Assembly (NCBI RefSeq): GCF_000410515.1
Contig: NC_021500.1
Coordinates: forward strand, 3,844,001-3,908,000
DNA from: Enterobacter sp. R4-368
Lineage (GTDB): Bacteria > Pseudomonadota > Gammaproteobacteria > Enterobacterales > Enterobacteriaceae
Direction: 5' to 3'
Length of the DNA: 64,000 bases
Shown here: positions 21,190 through 32,674 of the stretch, one piece after another
How the letters are laid out: every line of letters starts with the position of its first letter
How positions within the stretch are numbered: position 1 is the first letter of the stretch
Translations under genes and position numbers: made by a program
The notes under the pieces: generated by a model
What the model saw: only the letters and a program-made list of their open reading frames with translations
What the model was told of the DNA's origin: nothing
The model's database searches: none

Positions 21190-22914
21190 ATGGAGATGTT
21201 GTCTGGAGCCGAGATGGTCGTCCGATCGCTTATCGATCAAGGCGTAAAGAAAGTATTCGGCTATCCCGGAGGCGCGGTTCTTGATATCTACGATGCCCTG
21301 CATACCGTCGGCGGTATTGAACACGTGCTGGTTCGCCACGAACAGGCGGCGGTACATATGGCCGATGGCCTGGCGCGGGCGACGGGTGAAGTGGGCGTGG
21401 TCCTGGTAACTTCCGGCCCCGGCGCGACCAACGCCATTACCGGCATCGCTACGGCATATATGGATTCTATTCCGCTGGTGGTGCTCTCCGGTCAGGTTGC
21501 AACGTCGCTGATTGGCTATGATGCTTTCCAGGAGTGCGACATGGTGGGGATCTCCCGCCCGGTGGTAAAACACAGTTTTTTAGTCAAGCAAACGGAAGAT
21601 ATTCCCGGTGTATTAAAGAAAGCTTTCTGGCTTGCCGCCAGCGGTCGCCCTGGACCGGTAGTGGTGGATTTGCCGAAAGACATTATGAACCCGGCCAATA
21701 AGCTGCCTTACGTCTGGCCGGAATCCGTCAGCATGCGTTCCTATAACCCGACAACGCAGGGACATAAAGGCCAGATTAAGCGCGCTTTACAAACGCTGGC
21801 GGCGGCGAAAAAGCCGGTAGTCTATGTTGGCGGTGGCGCGATCAATTCAGCCTGTGAAGTACAACTACGCCAGCTTGCTGAAAAACTGAATTTACCGGTT
21901 GTCTCTTCATTGATGGGGCTGGGGGCATTTCCTGCTTCCCACCGACAGGCGCTCGGCATGCTGGGCATGCACGGGACTTACGAAGCCAATATGACGATGC
22001 ACCATTCGGATGTCATCTTTGCCGTTGGCGTGCGTTTTGACGATCGCACCACCAACAATCTGGCGAAATATTGCCCGGATGCGACGGTGCTGCATATCGA
22101 TATCGATCCGACGTCTATTTCCAAAACCGTGCAGGCAGATATTCCGATTGTTGGTGATGCGCGGCTGGTGCTGGAACAGATGCTGGAATTGCTGGATCAG
22201 GAAGCGTATCCGCAGCCGTTAGATGAGATTCGCGACTGGTGGCTGCGCATCGATCAATGGCGCGCCCGCCAGTGCCTGAAATACGATACCCAAAGTGAGA
22301 GCATTAAACCGCAGGCGGTGATCGAAGCGGCCTGGCGCCTGACGAAAGGTGAGGCTTACGTGACATCAGATGTCGGCCAACACCAGATGTTCGCCGCGCT
22401 TTACTACCGCTTTGATAAGCCGCGCCGCTGGATCAACTCTGGCGGGCTGGGCACGATGGGATTCGGTTTGCCTGCGGCGCTCGGCGTGAAGATGGCGTTG
22501 CCGGATGAGACGGTGATTTGCGTGACCGGCGATGGCAGTATCCAGATGAACATTCAGGAGCTTTCTACCGCTTTACAGTACGAATTGCCGGTGCTGGTGC
22601 TCAATCTGAACAACCGTTACCTGGGCATGGTGAAGCAGTGGCAGGACATGATTTATTCTGGTCGCCATTCGCAATCGTATATGGAATCACTACCTGATTT
22701 CGCCCGCCTGGCGGAAGCCTATGGCCATGTTGGGATCCGCATTACGCGCCCGGATGAGCTGGAAGCGAAACTCGCTGAAGCACTGGAACAGGTGAAGAAT
22801 AATCGCCTGGTGTTTGTTGATGTTACCGTTGACGGTAGTGAACACGTTTATCCGATGCAGATCCGCGGTGGCGGTATGGATGAGATGTGGTTAAGCAAAA
22901 CGGAGAGAACCTGA
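21190..22914 (+). CDS. ilvI: Acetolactate synthase III, large subunit
   Basis: Thiamine diphosphate enzyme making acetolactate and acetohydroxybutyrate for valine, leucine and isoleucine. The protein has 574 residues, the same as E. coli. [19 protein letters not shown] carries the catalytic glutamate. The TPP-binding motif runs from [19 protein letters not shown] to NLNN in the C-terminal domain. The FAD-like middle domain includes [20 protein letters not shown] precedes the start. It is followed by ilvH after 2 bp. Confidence 0.98.
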   Translation: MEMLSGAEMVVRSLIDQGVKKVFGYPGGAVLDIYDALHTVGGIEHVLVRHEQAAVHMADGLARATGEVGVVLVTSGPGATNAITGIATAYMDSIPLVVLSGQVATSLIGYDAFQECDMVGISRPVVKHSFLVKQTEDIPGVLKKAFWLAASGRPGPVVVDLPKDIMNPANKLPYVWPESVSMRSYNPTTQGHKGQIKRALQTLAAAKKPVVYVGGGAINSACEVQLRQLAEKLNLPVVSSLMGLGAFPASHRQALGMLGMHGTYEANMTMHHSDVIFAVGVRFDDRTTNNLAKYCPDATVLHIDIDPTSISKTVQADIPIVGDARLVLEQMLELLDQEAYPQPLDEIRDWWLRIDQWRARQCLKYDTQSESIKPQAVIEAAWRLTKGEAYVTSDVGQHQMFAALYYRFDKPRRWINSGGLGTMGFGLPAALGVKMALPDETVICVTGDGSIQMNIQELSTALQYELPVLVLNLNNRYLGMVKQWQDMIYSGRHSQSYMESLPDFARLAEAYGHVGIRITRPDELEAKLAEALEQVKNNRLVFVDVTVDGSEHVYPMQIRGGGMDEMWLSKTERT

Positions 22915-22916
22915 TT

Positions 22917-23408
22917 ATGCGCCGGATATTGTCTGTATTACTGGAAAATGAATCGGGCGCGTTATCGCGCGTGATTGGTTTGTTCTCTCAGCGGGGTTAC
23001 AACATTGAAAGCCTGACTGTTGCGCCAACCGATGATCCGACGTTATCAAGAATGACGATCCAGACCGTTGGCGATCAGAAAGTGCTCGAACAGATCGAAA
23101 AGCAACTGCACAAACTGGTTGATGTTCTGCGTGTCAATGAATTGGGGCAGGGGGCGTACGTTGAGCGCGAGATCATGCTGGTGAAAATTCAGGCCAGCGG
23201 CTACGGGCGCGAAGAGGTGAAACGCAACGCGGAAATTTTCCGTGGGCAGATCATTGACGTTACCCCTTCTATTTATACGGTTCAGCTTGCCGGAACCAGC
23301 GACAAACTGGATGCGTTTCTGGCGACGATCCGCGATGTCGCAAAAATCGTTGAAGTCGCGCGGTCTGGCGTGGTGGGGTTGTCGCGCGGCGACAAAATCA
23401 TGCGTTGA
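22917..23408 (+). CDS. ilvH: Acetolactate synthase III, regulatory subunit
   Basis: ACT-domain subunit that gives acetolactate synthase III its valine sensitivity and full activity. The protein has 163 residues, as in E. coli. The N-terminal ACT domain is at residues 1 to about 75 ([20 protein letters not shown]), and the C-terminal ALS_ss domain follows. The ATG at 22917 (MRRILSVLL) is the family start; an in-frame start inside ilvI is rejected. It ends the ilvIH operon. Confidence 0.97.
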   Translation: MRRILSVLLENESGALSRVIGLFSQRGYNIESLTVAPTDDPTLSRMTIQTVGDQKVLEQIEKQLHKLVDVLRVNELGQGAYVEREIMLVKIQASGYGREEVKRNAEIFRGQIIDVTPSIYTVQLAGTSDKLDAFLATIRDVAKIVEVARSGVVGLSRGDKIMR

Positions 23409-23433
23409 TCGTGATCGTTCTCTCCATTTATCT

Positions 23434-23462
23434 GCCCGGCCTCTTACGCCGGGCTTTTTTTT
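23434..23462 (+). terminator. ilvIH terminator
   Basis: GCCCGGC-N7-GCCGGGC hairpin followed by eight T, 25 bp after the ilvH stop. Confidence 0.9.
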
Positions 23463-23585
23463 GCGAAATCATACGGAACCCGATACGAAAGCGGTTGCCG
23501 CAGTGAGTATTCTGCGCTTAGATGTTATGGAAATTAGCCTATATCCCTAAAAAGGTTATGGAGTGCACTATTTTAAGGGGCAATT

Positions 23586-24590
23586 GTGAAACTGGATGAA
23601 ATCGCCCGGCTAGCCGGCGTCTCACGAACCACGGCCAGCTACGTCATTAATGGTAAGGCGAAGCAGTATCGTGTCAGCGACAAAACCGTCGAGAAAGTGA
23701 TGGCGGTTGTTCGTGAGCATAACTACCACCCGAACGCGGTGGCGGCTGGGCTGCGAGCAGGACGAACTCGCTCGATTGGGTTGGTTATCCCCGATCTTGA
23801 AAACACGAGCTACACGCGTATTGCCAACTATCTGGAGCGCCAGGCGCGTCAGCGCGGCTATCAGCTTTTGATTGCCTGCTCTGAAGATCAGCCTGACAAC
23901 GAAATGCGTTGTATTGAACATTTGCTGCAACGGCAAGTGGACGCGATCATTGTATCCACTTCTCTGCCGCCGGAGCATCCGTTCTATCAACGGTGGGCGA
24001 ATGACTCCTTCCCGATCGTCGCACTCGATCGTGCGCTGGATCGTGAACACTTCACCAGTGTCGTCGGTGCCGATCAGGATGATTCGGAAATGTTGGCGGA
24101 AGAGCTGCGTAAATTCCCGGCGGAGCGTGTGCTTTACCTTGGCGCTTTGCCGGAGTTATCGGTGAGCTTCCTGCGTGAGCAGGGCTTTCGCAGCGCGTGG
24201 AAAGACGATCCGCGCGAGGTTCAGTATCTCTACGCCAACAGTTATGAGCGGGAAGCCGCTGCGCAACTGTTTGAGAAATGGCTGGAAACCAACCCGATGC
24301 CGCAAGCAATGTTTATCACCTCGTTTGCCTTATTGCAGGGGGTGCTGGATGTGACGTTGCGTCGCGACGGCAAGTTGCCATCTGATTTGGCGATTGCCAC
24401 CTTCGGCGATCATGAGTTGCTGGATTTCCTGCAATGCCCGGTGCTCGCGGTGGCGCAGCGTCATCGCGATGTGGCCGAACGCGTGCTGGAGATCGTGCTG
24501 GCAAGCCTTGATGAGCCACGCAAACCGAAAGCGGGGCTTAGCCGTATTCGCCGTAATCTTTACCGTCGCGGCATACTTAGCCGGGTATAG
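23586..24590 (+). CDS. cra: Catabolite repressor/activator Cra (FruR)
   Basis: LacI-family regulator of carbon flow: it represses glycolytic genes and activates gluconeogenic genes, and is released from DNA by fructose 1-phosphate. The protein has 334 residues, as in E. coli. The HTH is at residues 1-20 ([20 protein letters not shown]) with the hinge to about 60, followed by a periplasmic-binding-protein-like sensor domain. The start is GTG at 23586 with AAGGGG upstream. The protein is nearly identical to E. coli Cra. Confidence 0.98.
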   Translation: MKLDEIARLAGVSRTTASYVINGKAKQYRVSDKTVEKVMAVVREHNYHPNAVAAGLRAGRTRSIGLVIPDLENTSYTRIANYLERQARQRGYQLLIACSEDQPDNEMRCIEHLLQRQVDAIIVSTSLPPEHPFYQRWANDSFPIVALDRALDREHFTSVVGADQDDSEMLAEELRKFPAERVLYLGALPELSVSFLREQGFRSAWKDDPREVQYLYANSYEREAAAQLFEKWLETNPMPQAMFITSFALLQGVLDVTLRRDGKLPSDLAIATFGDHELLDFLQCPVLAVAQRHRDVAERVLEIVLASLDEPRKPKAGLSRIRRNLYRRGILSRV

Positions 24591-24599
24591 TTTCGGGTG

Positions 24600-24624
24600 A
24601 AAGGCAGCGACAGCTGCCTTTTTA
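24600..24624 (+). terminator. cra terminator
   Basis: GGCAGC-GACA-GCTGCC stem followed by five T, 12 bp after the cra stop. Confidence 0.85.
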
Positions 24625-25119
24625 CTATTCATCTCTCACCTTTAATCAAATTATTGTTAAGACTCTCCTAAGATAAATCCTTAATTTCCCAATGGCTGCT
24701 GTTAATTTATTTTGCCCATTCCTTAAAAAACATTTTTAAAGGGTAATTGAGAAGTAACTTATCCCGGTTTTTGTATTGAATTGTTACATCTAAAAAAGGC
24801 CACGTGCATTGAATTAACGTCCATTTATCGCGTTAAGGTTTTATCATTGCGGAAGTGCCGCCGCGCTGTGCGTGCGTTGATGTAACTGGTGCTGTTAACT
24901 CTCTTCAATATGTCTTAAAATGCCGCCCGCGTCGCAAACTGACACTTTATATTTCGCGCGCAGAAATTGAATGGTTTTAAACGCGCGTGCGCATATTCTG
25001 TTTTTTTTCTTGCAAATATTCATGACGTTAATTTGCCTCGTAAGCTGAGCACTATTTCACCGACGCAGATATTCGCTGCGAATAAGGGATCTTTTGTTCT
25101 GGTTAGCCATTGCGCTGGC
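24625..25119. other. cra-mraZ spacer
   Basis: About 500 bp, AT-rich in its first third, without a credible ORF on either strand. E. coli has a similar empty spacer here. I see no clear RNA gene or repeat. Confidence 0.5.
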
Positions 25120-25149
25120 TTGACAAGCTTTTCCTCCGCTCCGTAAACT
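25120..25149 (+). promoter_or_regulatory. Pmra, main promoter of the dcw cluster
   Basis: Consensus -35 TTGACA (25120-25125) and -10 TAAACT (25144-25149), 18 bp apart, just upstream of the MraZ repeats. The E. coli dcw promoter Pmra has the same position. Confidence 0.8.
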
Positions 25150-25156
25150 CCCTCAG

Positions 25157-25181
25157 TGGGGATTTGTGGGATAAAGTGGTG
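25157..25181 (+). promoter_or_regulatory. MraZ binding repeats
   Basis: Three direct repeats TGGGG, TGGGA and TGGTG separated by exactly 5 bp each, matching the TGGGN-N5 array bound by MraZ in autorepression. They lie immediately downstream of the -10. Confidence 0.88.
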
Positions 25182-25210
25182 TAAAAGGGTCACCTGGGGG
25201 TGAATCGGAA

Positions 25211-25669
25211 ATGTTCCGTGGAGCGACGTTAGTCAATCTCGACAGCAAAGGGCGGTTATCCGTTCCCACCCGATATCGGGATTTGCTGCAGGAGAATGCC
25301 TCCGGTCAAATGGTTTGCACCATTGACATCCGTCACTCATGCCTGCTGCTTTACCCTTTGCCCGAATGGGAAATTATCGAGCAAAAACTGTCGCGTCTGT
25401 CGAGCATGAACCCGCTCGAACGGCGCGTACAACGTTTGTTGCTGGGGCATGCCAGCGAGTGCCAGATGGATAGCGCCGGGCGCATTTTGATTGCGCCTGT
25501 TTTACGGCAACACGCCGGATTAACGAAAGAAGTGATGCTGGTCGGGCAGTTCAATAAATTTGAGCTGTGGGACGAAACGACCTGGTATCAACAGGTCAAG
25601 GAAGATATCGACGCTGAGCAATCGGGTTCCGAAGCGCTTTCGGATCGGTTGCAGGATTTGTCTCTGTAA
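25211..25669 (+). CDS. mraZ: Transcriptional regulator MraZ
   Basis: AbrB-like DNA-binding protein that represses its own promoter and hence the dcw cluster. The protein has 152 residues, as in E. coli, with two SpoVT/AbrB-like halves ([39 protein letters not shown]). The binding repeats lie 30-54 bp upstream. It is the first gene of the cluster, and its stop overlaps the ATG run of rsmH. Confidence 0.97.
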   Translation: MFRGATLVNLDSKGRLSVPTRYRDLLQENASGQMVCTIDIRHSCLLLYPLPEWEIIEQKLSRLSSMNPLERRVQRLLLGHASECQMDSAGRILIAPVLRQHAGLTKEVMLVGQFNKFELWDETTWYQQVKEDIDAEQSGSEALSDRLQDLSL

Positions 25670-25671
25670 TG

Positions 25672-26613
25672 ATGATGGAAAATTTTAAACACACGACGGT
25701 GCTGCTGGATGAGGCCGTTAACGGCCTGAATATTCGTCCGGATGGCATTTACATCGATGGCACTTTTGGTCGCGGTGGTCACTCGCGCTTGATCCTCTCC
25801 CAACTGGGAGCGGAAGGACGCTTGCTGGCGATCGATCGCGATCCGCAGGCGATTGCTGTAGCACAAACCATTGATGATCCCCGCTTCTCCATCATTCATG
25901 GTCCCTTTTCTGCGCTTGCTGATTATGTCAGCGAGCGCGACCTTATTGGCAAGATTGACGGCATTCTCCTCGATCTTGGCGTCTCTTCACCGCAGCTTGA
26001 CGATCCGGAACGCGGCTTTTCCTTTATGCGTGATGGCCCGTTAGACATGCGTATGGATCCCACTCGCGGTCAGTCTGCCGCCGAATGGTTACAAACTGCT
26101 GATGAAGCCGACATCGCCTGGGTTTTAAAAACCTTTGGTGAAGAACGCTTTGCCAAACGTATTGCCCGCGCCATCGTCGAGCGCAACCGTCTCGATCCCA
26201 TGACCCGCACCAAAGAGCTGGCGGAAGTGGTGGCGGCGGCAACGCCGGTGAAAGACAAATTCAAACATCCCGCGACCCGTACCTTCCAGGCGGTGCGCAT
26301 TTGGGTGAACAGTGAACTGGAGGAGATAGAGCTGGCGCTAAAAAACTCGCTCGGCGTGCTTGCCCCGGGAGGGCGGCTTTCGATTATCAGCTTCCATTCA
26401 CTGGAAGATCGCATTGTGAAACGCTTTATGCGTGAGCAAAGCCGTGGCCCGCAGGTTCCTGCCGGGTTGCCGATGACCGAAGAGCAACTCAGGAAACTGG
26501 GTGGCCGTCAGCTGCGAGCCTTAGGAAAGTTGATGCCGGGCGAAGAAGAAGTGGCTGAAAACCCACGTGCCCGTAGTTCAGTTCTGCGTATTGCAGAGAG
26601 GACGAACGCATGA
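25672..26613 (+). CDS. rsmH: 16S rRNA m4C1402 methyltransferase
   Basis: SAM-dependent methyltransferase for N4 of C1402 in 16S rRNA (formerly MraW). The protein has 313 residues. The SAM-binding motif [13 protein letters not shown] is near residue 30, and [14 protein letters not shown] is near 100. Three successive ATGs occur at 25669, 25672 and 25675; the second matches the E. coli annotation, and the first overlaps the mraZ stop. The end overlaps ftsL by 4 bp. Confidence 0.96.
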   Translation: MMENFKHTTVLLDEAVNGLNIRPDGIYIDGTFGRGGHSRLILSQLGAEGRLLAIDRDPQAIAVAQTIDDPRFSIIHGPFSALADYVSERDLIGKIDGILLDLGVSSPQLDDPERGFSFMRDGPLDMRMDPTRGQSAAEWLQTADEADIAWVLKTFGEERFAKRIARAIVERNRLDPMTRTKELAEVVAAATPVKDKFKHPATRTFQAVRIWVNSELEEIELALKNSLGVLAPGGRLSIISFHSLEDRIVKRFMREQSRGPQVPAGLPMTEEQLRKLGGRQLRALGKLMPGEEEVAENPRARSSVLRIAERTNA

Positions 26614-26975
26614 TCGGCAGAGTGACAGAGACCCTGAGCAAAGTGAAGGGATCGTTAGGAAGCAACGAGCGCCATGCTTTGCCTGGCGTGATCGGCGACG
26701 ATCTTTTGCGATTTGGGAAACTGCCACTCTGCTTGTTCATTTGCATCATTATGACGGCAGTGACGGTGGTCACTACCGCCCATCACACGCGTTTATTAAC
26801 CGCACAGCGTGAACAACTGGTTATTGAGCGCGACGCGCTGGATATCGAATGGCGCAACCTGATCCTTGAAGAGAATGCGCTCGGCGATCACAGCCGGGTT
26901 GAACGGATCGCCACAGAGAAGCTGCAAATGCAGCATGTCGATCCCTCACAGGAAAATATTGTGGTGCAGAAATAG
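26610..26975 (+). CDS. ftsL: Cell division protein FtsL
   Basis: Bitopic divisome protein that joins FtsB and FtsQ and activates FtsWI. The protein has 121 residues, as in E. coli. The cytoplasmic N-terminus covers about residues 1-37, the membrane segment about 38-57 ([20 protein letters not shown]), and a periplasmic coiled coil follows to about 100. Its ATG overlaps the rsmH stop (ATGA). Confidence 0.96.
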   Translation: MIGRVTETLSKVKGSLGSNERHALPGVIGDDLLRFGKLPLCLFICIIMTAVTVVTTAHHTRLLTAQREQLVIERDALDIEWRNLILEENALGDHSRVERIATEKLQMQHVDPSQENIVVQK

Positions 26976-27000
26976 AGATGAATAAGGAATCACGCAACGC

Positions 27001-28767
27001 ATGAAAGCAGCGGCGAAAACGCTTAAACCGAAACGCCAGGAAGAACAGGCCAACTTTGTCAGTTGGCGTTTTGCGTTGCTTTGCGGTTGTATTCTGCTGG
27101 CACTGATGTTTCTGCTCGGACGCGTTGCCTACCTGCAAGTCGTCAATCCGGACATGCTGGTGCGTGAAGGGGATATGCGTTCCCTGCGTGTACAAGAAGT
27201 GGCGACGTCGCGCGGGATGATAACCGACCGTTCTGGCCGCCCGCTGGCGGTGAGTGTCCCGGTGAAAGCCATCTGGGCGGATCCGAAAGAGTTGCACGAT
27301 GCGGGTGGTGTGACGCTCGATAATCGCTGGAAAGCGCTCTCTGACGCGCTGAATATGCCGCTCGACCAGCTTGCTTCACGCATCAATGCCAACCCGAAGA
27401 TGCGCTTTATTTATCTTGCGCGTCAGGTTAACCCGGATCTCGGTGATTACATTAAAAAGCTGAAATTACCCGGGATTCATCTGCGTGAAGAGTCTCGCCG
27501 TTACTATCCATCCGGAGAAGTGACTGCTCACCTCATCGGTTTTACCAACGTCGACAGCCAGGGCATTGAAGGCGTTGAGAAGAGCTTTGATAAATGGCTC
27601 ACCGGTCAGCCGGGCGAACGCATTGTGCGTAAAGACCGCTACGGGCGCGTGATAGAAGATATTTCGTCTACCGATAGCCAGGCGGCGCACAATCTCGCAT
27701 TAAGTATTGATGAACGTTTGCAGGCGCTGGTCTATCGCGAGCTGAATAACGCCGTAGCGTTTAACAAAGCAGAGTCGGGCAGCGCTGTGCTGGTGGATGT
27801 GAACACCGGCGAAGTGCTGGCAATGGCCAACAGTCCTTCCTATAACCCAAACAACTTCACCGGCACATCGAAAGACGCGATGCGTAACCGCGCCATTACC
27901 GACGTATTTGAGCCGGGTTCCACCGTGAAACCGATGGTGGTTATGACCGCGTTACAGCGCGGCGTGGTGACGCCAAATACGGTGCTGAACACGGTGCCTT
28001 ATCGTATTAACGGCCATGAAATCAAAGACGTGGCGCGATACAGCGAATTAACCCTCACCGGGGTCTTACAGAAGTCGAGTAACGTCGGTGTTTCTAAGCT
28101 GGCGTTAGCGATGCCCTCCTCAGCGTTAGTAGATACTTACTCACGTTTTGGCCTGGGAAAAACGACCAATTTGGGGATGGTCGGGGAACGCAGTGGCTTA
28201 TTTCCTCAAAAACAACGGTGGTCTGACATAGAGAGGGCCACCTTCTCTTTCGGCTACGGGCTAATGGTAACGCCGTTACAGTTAGCGCGAGTCTACGCAA
28301 CCATTGGCAGCTACGGCATCTACCGTCCGCTGTCGATCACCAAAGTTGATCCGCCAGTTCCGGGCGAACGCATCTTCAACGAATCCATTGTCCGTACCGT
28401 GGTGCACATGATGGAGAGCGTGGCGCTGCCAGGCGGTGGCGGTGTGAAAGCCGCCATCAAGGGTTATCGTATCGCGATTAAAACCGGTACGGCGAAAAAA
28501 GTCGGCCCCGATGGCCGCTATATCAATAAATACATTGCTTACACCGCTGGCGTCGCGCCTGCCAGCCGCCCGCGCTTTGCGCTGGTGGTGGTTATCAACG
28601 ATCCGCAAGCGGGTAAATACTACGGTGGCGCCGTGTCCGCGCCGGTCTTTGGTGCCATCATGGGTGGCGTTCTGCGCACCATGAACATTGAACCGGATGC
28701 GCTGACCACGGGCGAAAAAAGTGAATTTGTAATTAATCAAGGCGAGGGATCAGGTGGCAGATCGTAA
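27001..28767 (+). CDS. ftsI: Septal transpeptidase FtsI (PBP3)
   Basis: Class B penicillin-binding protein that cross-links septal peptidoglycan with FtsW. The protein has 588 residues, as in E. coli. There is a single membrane anchor at about residues 24-44. The active-site motifs lie at the E. coli positions: S307-TVK, S359-S-N361 and K494-TGT. The C-terminus overlaps murE by 14 bp. No resistance-type insertion is seen near residue 333. Confidence 0.98.
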   Translation: MKAAAKTLKPKRQEEQANFVSWRFALLCGCILLALMFLLGRVAYLQVVNPDMLVREGDMRSLRVQEVATSRGMITDRSGRPLAVSVPVKAIWADPKELHDAGGVTLDNRWKALSDALNMPLDQLASRINANPKMRFIYLARQVNPDLGDYIKKLKLPGIHLREESRRYYPSGEVTAHLIGFTNVDSQGIEGVEKSFDKWLTGQPGERIVRKDRYGRVIEDISSTDSQAAHNLALSIDERLQALVYRELNNAVAFNKAESGSAVLVDVNTGEVLAMANSPSYNPNNFTGTSKDAMRNRAITDVFEPGSTVKPMVVMTALQRGVVTPNTVLNTVPYRINGHEIKDVARYSELTLTGVLQKSSNVGVSKLALAMPSSALVDTYSRFGLGKTTNLGMVGERSGLFPQKQRWSDIERATFSFGYGLMVTPLQLARVYATIGSYGIYRPLSITKVDPPVPGERIFNESIVRTVVHMMESVALPGGGGVKAAIKGYRIAIKTGTAKKVGPDGRYINKYIAYTAGVAPASRPRFALVVVINDPQAGKYYGGAVSAPVFGAIMGGVLRTMNIEPDALTTGEKSEFVINQGEGSGGRS

Positions 28768-30241
28768 TTTGCGCGACCTTCTCGCTCCGTGGGTGCCAAT
28801 GCTACCTGCGCGAGCGCTACGAGAGATGACACTCGACAGCCGTGTGGCTGCCTCGGGCGATCTTTTTGTGGCAGTGGTCGGTCATCAGGCGGACGGGCGT
28901 CGATATATCCCGCAGGCGATTGCGCAAGGTGTTGCTGCCATTATTGCTGAAGCGAAAGATGAAGCGAATGACGGTGAAGTTCGTGAAATGCACGGCGTTC
29001 CGGTCATTTACCTCAGCCAGTTAAATGAGCGCCTTTCCGCGCTGGCAGGCCGTTTTTATGGTGAGCCTTCCGGGCAATTACGTCTTATCGGCGTAACCGG
29101 TACTAACGGTAAGACCACCACCACACAGTTACTGGCGCAGTGGAGTCAACTGCTTGGCGAAACCAGCGCGGTGATGGGCACGGTGGGCAACGGTCTGTTG
29201 GGTAACGTCGTACCGACGGAAAATACCACCGGATCTGCTGTCGACGTTCAGCATGTCATTGCCGGACTGGCGGCGCAAAACGCGACCTTTGCGGCGATGG
29301 AAGTCTCTTCCCATGGTCTGGTACAGCATCGCGTGGCGGCACTGAAATTTGCCGCCAGCGTGTTCACCAATTTAAGCCGCGATCACCTGGATTATCACGG
29401 TGATATGGCGAACTACGAAGCCGCGAAATGGCTGTTGTTCTCTTCACATCATTATGGTCAGGCGATCATTAATGCCGACGACGAAGTTGGCCGTCGCTGG
29501 CTGGCCAAATTACCGGACGCCGTTGCGGTATCGATGGAAGACAATATCAATCCGGACTGTCATGGTCGCTGGTTGAAAGCCGTGAGCGTTGATTATCACG
29601 ACAGCGGTGCGACGATCTATTTCGACTCCTCATGGGGCGAAGGTGAAATTGAAAGCCGCCTGATGGGTGCGTTTAACGTCAGCAATCTGCTGCTGGCGCT
29701 GGCGACGTTGCTGGCGCTGGGTTACCCGCTGAGTGAACTGCTGAAAAGCGCATCACGTCTGCAACCAGTTTGCGGTCGTATGGAAGTGTTCAGCGCGCCG
29801 GGTAAACCCACCGTGGTGGTGGATTATGCCCATACGCCGGATGCGCTGGAAAAAGCGCTGCAGGCGGCGCGTCTGCACTGCACTGGCAAGCTGTGGTGCG
29901 TGTTTGGCTGTGGCGGCGATCGCGATAAAGGCAAACGTCCATTAATGGGCGCGATTGCTGAGCAGTTCTCTGATGTACCGGTGGTGACGGACGACAATCC
30001 GCGTACCGAGGAGCCGCGCGCCATTATTAATGACATCCTCGCGGGCATGCTGGATGCGGGTCAGGCTCGCGTGGTGGAAGGCCGGGCAGAAGCGGTGACC
30101 AATGCCATCATGCAAGCCAAAGAGAACGATGTCGTGCTGCTGGCCGGTAAAGGCCACGAAGATTATCAGATTGTGGGTACACGCCGTCTGGATTACTCCG
30201 ACCGCGTCACCGCGGCGCGTTTGCTGGGGGTAGTAGCATGA
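28754..30241 (+). CDS. murE: UDP-MurNAc-L-Ala-D-Glu:meso-DAP ligase
   Basis: Mur ligase that adds meso-diaminopimelate to the peptidoglycan precursor. The protein has 495 residues. The ATP loop GTNGKTTTT begins near residue 116. The DNPR motif ([12 protein letters not shown]) is the mark of DAP rather than lysine specificity. The start is GTG at 28754, within the end of ftsI, and gives [15 protein letters not shown] as in E. coli. It overlaps murF by 4 bp. Confidence 0.97.
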   Translation: MADRNLRDLLAPWVPMLPARALREMTLDSRVAASGDLFVAVVGHQADGRRYIPQAIAQGVAAIIAEAKDEANDGEVREMHGVPVIYLSQLNERLSALAGRFYGEPSGQLRLIGVTGTNGKTTTTQLLAQWSQLLGETSAVMGTVGNGLLGNVVPTENTTGSAVDVQHVIAGLAAQNATFAAMEVSSHGLVQHRVAALKFAASVFTNLSRDHLDYHGDMANYEAAKWLLFSSHHYGQAIINADDEVGRRWLAKLPDAVAVSMEDNINPDCHGRWLKAVSVDYHDSGATIYFDSSWGEGEIESRLMGAFNVSNLLLALATLLALGYPLSELLKSASRLQPVCGRMEVFSAPGKPTVVVDYAHTPDALEKALQAARLHCTGKLWCVFGCGGDRDKGKRPLMGAIAEQFSDVPVVTDDNPRTEEPRAIINDILAGMLDAGQARVVEGRAEAVTNAIMQAKENDVVLLAGKGHEDYQIVGTRRLDYSDRVTAARLLGVVA

Positions 30242-31596
30242 TTAGCGTAGCGCTGAGTCAACTTACCCGCACGCTGCACGCGGAACTGCACGGCCAGGAT
30301 GTGGTGATTGAGGCGGTAACCAGCGACACACGTAAACTGACGCCGGGCTGCCTGTTTGTTGCGCTGAAAGGCGAGCGTTTTGATGCTCACGACTTCGCTG
30401 ACAAAGCGAAAGAAGGGGGCGCGGGCGCGCTGCTGGTGAGCCGAAAACTGGATATCGACCTGCCGCAGTTAGTGGTGCAGGACACCCGCCAGGCTTTTGG
30501 CGAACTGGCTGCCTGGGTTCGCCAGCAAGTGCCAACGCGCGTGGTGGCGCTGACCGGTTCTTCCGGCAAGACGTCAGTGAAAGAGATGACCGCTGCCATT
30601 CTCAGCGAATGCGGCAATACGCTCTACACCGCCGGCAATCTTAACAATGATATCGGCGTGCCAATGACCTTGTTGCGCCTGACCAAAGAGCACCATTTTG
30701 CGGTGATTGAACTGGGGGCGAACCACCAGGGCGAAATCGCCTGGACTGTTAGCTTGACGCGCCCGGAAGCGGCGCTGGTCAATAACCTGGCGGCCGCGCA
30801 TCTGGAAGGCTTTGGCTCGCTTGCCGGTGTGGCGAAAGCGAAAGGCGAAATCTACACCGGTCTGCCCGCTAACGGTATCGCCATTATGAATGCTGACAAT
30901 AATGACTGGCTGAACTGGCAGAGCATCATTGGCGATCGCAAAGTCTGGCGCTTCTCACCCAACGCAGCGAACAGCGATTTTACCGCGACGAATGTGCATG
31001 TGACTTCACATGGCACTGAGTTCACGCTGCAAACCCCAACCGGCAATGTGGATGTCACTCTGCCACTGCCGGGTCGCCACAACATCGCCAATTCGCTGGC
31101 AGCAACGGCGCTGGCAATGGCGGTTGGCGCAAGCCTGGACGCGGTAAAACGCGGGCTGGCAAACCTGAAAGCCGTACCGGGGCGCTTATTCCCGGTGCAG
31201 TTGGGTGAAAACCAACTGCTGCTGGATGACACCTATAACGCCAACGTTGGTTCTATGACCGCGGCTGCCCATGTGTTGTCCGAAATGCCGGGTTACCGGG
31301 TGATGGTGGTTGGCGATATGGCCGAACTGGGTGATGAGAGCGAAGCGTGTCATATCCAGGTCGGTGAAGCGGCGAAAGCCGTCGGCATTGATAAAGTTCT
31401 GAGCGTCGGCACGTTGAGCAAAGCGTTGAGCAAAGCCAGCGGCGTAGGCGAGCATTTTAACGATAAAGCGGCAGTAACAGCGCGCTTAAAGGCGCTCATC
31501 GCTGAGCAGAAAATTATTACTATTTTGGTGAAAGGTTCACGTAGCTCCGCCATGGAAGAGGTGGTACGCGAATTACAGGAGAACGGGACATGTTAG
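30238..31596 (+). CDS. murF: UDP-MurNAc-tripeptide:D-Ala-D-Ala ligase
   Basis: Adds D-Ala-D-Ala to finish the UDP-MurNAc-pentapeptide. The protein has 452 residues, as in E. coli. The ATP loop [12 protein letters not shown] is near residue 106, and [13 protein letters not shown] is a conserved segment of the C-terminal domain. It overlaps murE by 4 bp and mraY by 7 bp. Confidence 0.97.
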   Translation: MISVALSQLTRTLHAELHGQDVVIEAVTSDTRKLTPGCLFVALKGERFDAHDFADKAKEGGAGALLVSRKLDIDLPQLVVQDTRQAFGELAAWVRQQVPTRVVALTGSSGKTSVKEMTAAILSECGNTLYTAGNLNNDIGVPMTLLRLTKEHHFAVIELGANHQGEIAWTVSLTRPEAALVNNLAAAHLEGFGSLAGVAKAKGEIYTGLPANGIAIMNADNNDWLNWQSIIGDRKVWRFSPNAANSDFTATNVHVTSHGTEFTLQTPTGNVDVTLPLPGRHNIANSLAATALAMAVGASLDAVKRGLANLKAVPGRLFPVQLGENQLLLDDTYNANVGSMTAAAHVLSEMPGYRVMVVGDMAELGDESEACHIQVGEAAKAVGIDKVLSVGTLSKALSKASGVGEHFNDKAAVTARLKALIAEQKIITILVKGSRSSAMEEVVRELQENGTC

Positions 31597-32672
31597 TGTG
31601 GCTGGCCGAACATTTGGTCAAATATTATTCCGGCTTTAACGTCTTTTCCTATTTGACGTTTCGCGCCATTGTCAGCCTGCTGACCGCGCTCTTCATCTCC
31701 TTGTGGATGGGGCCGCGCATGATTGCCCGCTTGCAAAAACTCTCTTTTGGTCAGGTTGTACGTAACGACGGCCCGGAATCGCACTTCAGCAAACGCGGTA
31801 CGCCGACGATGGGCGGGATCATGATCCTGACCGCGATTGTGGTTTCTGTTGTGCTATGGGCGTACCCATCCAACCCCTACGTCTGGTGTGTTCTTGTCGT
31901 GTTGGTGGGTTACGGTGCGATTGGCTTTGTCGATGACTACCGCAAAGTGGTGCGCAAAGACACCAAAGGCCTGATTGCACGCTGGAAGTATTTCTGGATG
32001 TCGGTTATCGCGCTGGGCGTAGCGTTTGCGCTCTATCTGGCGGGCAAAGATACCCCCGCGACCGAGCTGGTGGTGCCGTTCTTTAAAGATGTGATGCCGC
32101 AACTGGGCATGTTTTACATTCTGCTGGCTTATTTCGTGATTGTTGGCACCGGTAACGCGGTCAACCTGACGGATGGCCTGGATGGCCTGGCGATTATGCC
32201 GACGGTTTTCGTTGCCGGCGGTTTTGCGCTGGTGGCATGGGCGACCGGCAACATGAATTTTGCTAACTATCTGCACATTCCTTATCTGCGTCATGCAGGG
32301 GAACTGGTGATTGTCTGTACGGCGATTGTCGGCGCTGGGTTAGGGTTCTTGTGGTTTAACACCTATCCGGCACAGGTTTTTATGGGCGATGTCGGTTCAC
32401 TGGCGCTGGGCGGCGCGCTGGGCATTATCGCCGTGCTGCTGCGCCAGGAGTTCCTGCTGGTGATCATGGGCGGGGTGTTTGTGGTGGAAACACTGTCGGT
32501 CATTTTGCAGGTTGGTTCATTCAAACTGCGCGGCCAACGTATTTTCCGTATGGCGCCGATTCATCACCACTATGAACTGAAAGGCTGGCCGGAACCGCGC
32601 GTGATCGTGCGCTTCTGGATTATTTCGCTGATGCTGGTGCTGATTGGCCTGGCAACGCTGAAGGTACGTTAA
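31590..32672 (+). CDS. mraY: Phospho-MurNAc-pentapeptide transferase MraY
   Basis: Polytopic inner-membrane enzyme that makes lipid I from UDP-MurNAc-pentapeptide and undecaprenyl phosphate. The protein has 360 residues with about 10 membrane segments. The catalytic aspartate motifs GFVDDYRK and [10 protein letters not shown] and the histidine-rich loop [12 protein letters not shown] are all present. Confidence 0.98.
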   Translation: MLVWLAEHLVKYYSGFNVFSYLTFRAIVSLLTALFISLWMGPRMIARLQKLSFGQVVRNDGPESHFSKRGTPTMGGIMILTAIVVSVVLWAYPSNPYVWCVLVVLVGYGAIGFVDDYRKVVRKDTKGLIARWKYFWMSVIALGVAFALYLAGKDTPATELVVPFFKDVMPQLGMFYILLAYFVIVGTGNAVNLTDGLDGLAIMPTVFVAGGFALVAWATGNMNFANYLHIPYLRHAGELVIVCTAIVGAGLGFLWFNTYPAQVFMGDVGSLALGGALGIIAVLLRQEFLLVIMGGVFVVETLSVILQVGSFKLRGQRIFRMAPIHHHYELKGWPEPRVIVRFWIISLMLVLIGLATLKVR

Positions 32673-32674
32673 TC

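Noticed and set aside
25157-25200. G-rich repeats upstream of mraZ as a possible CRISPR-like or satellite repeat
   Set aside because: Three TGGGN units at 5-bp spacing are fully explained as the MraZ operator.
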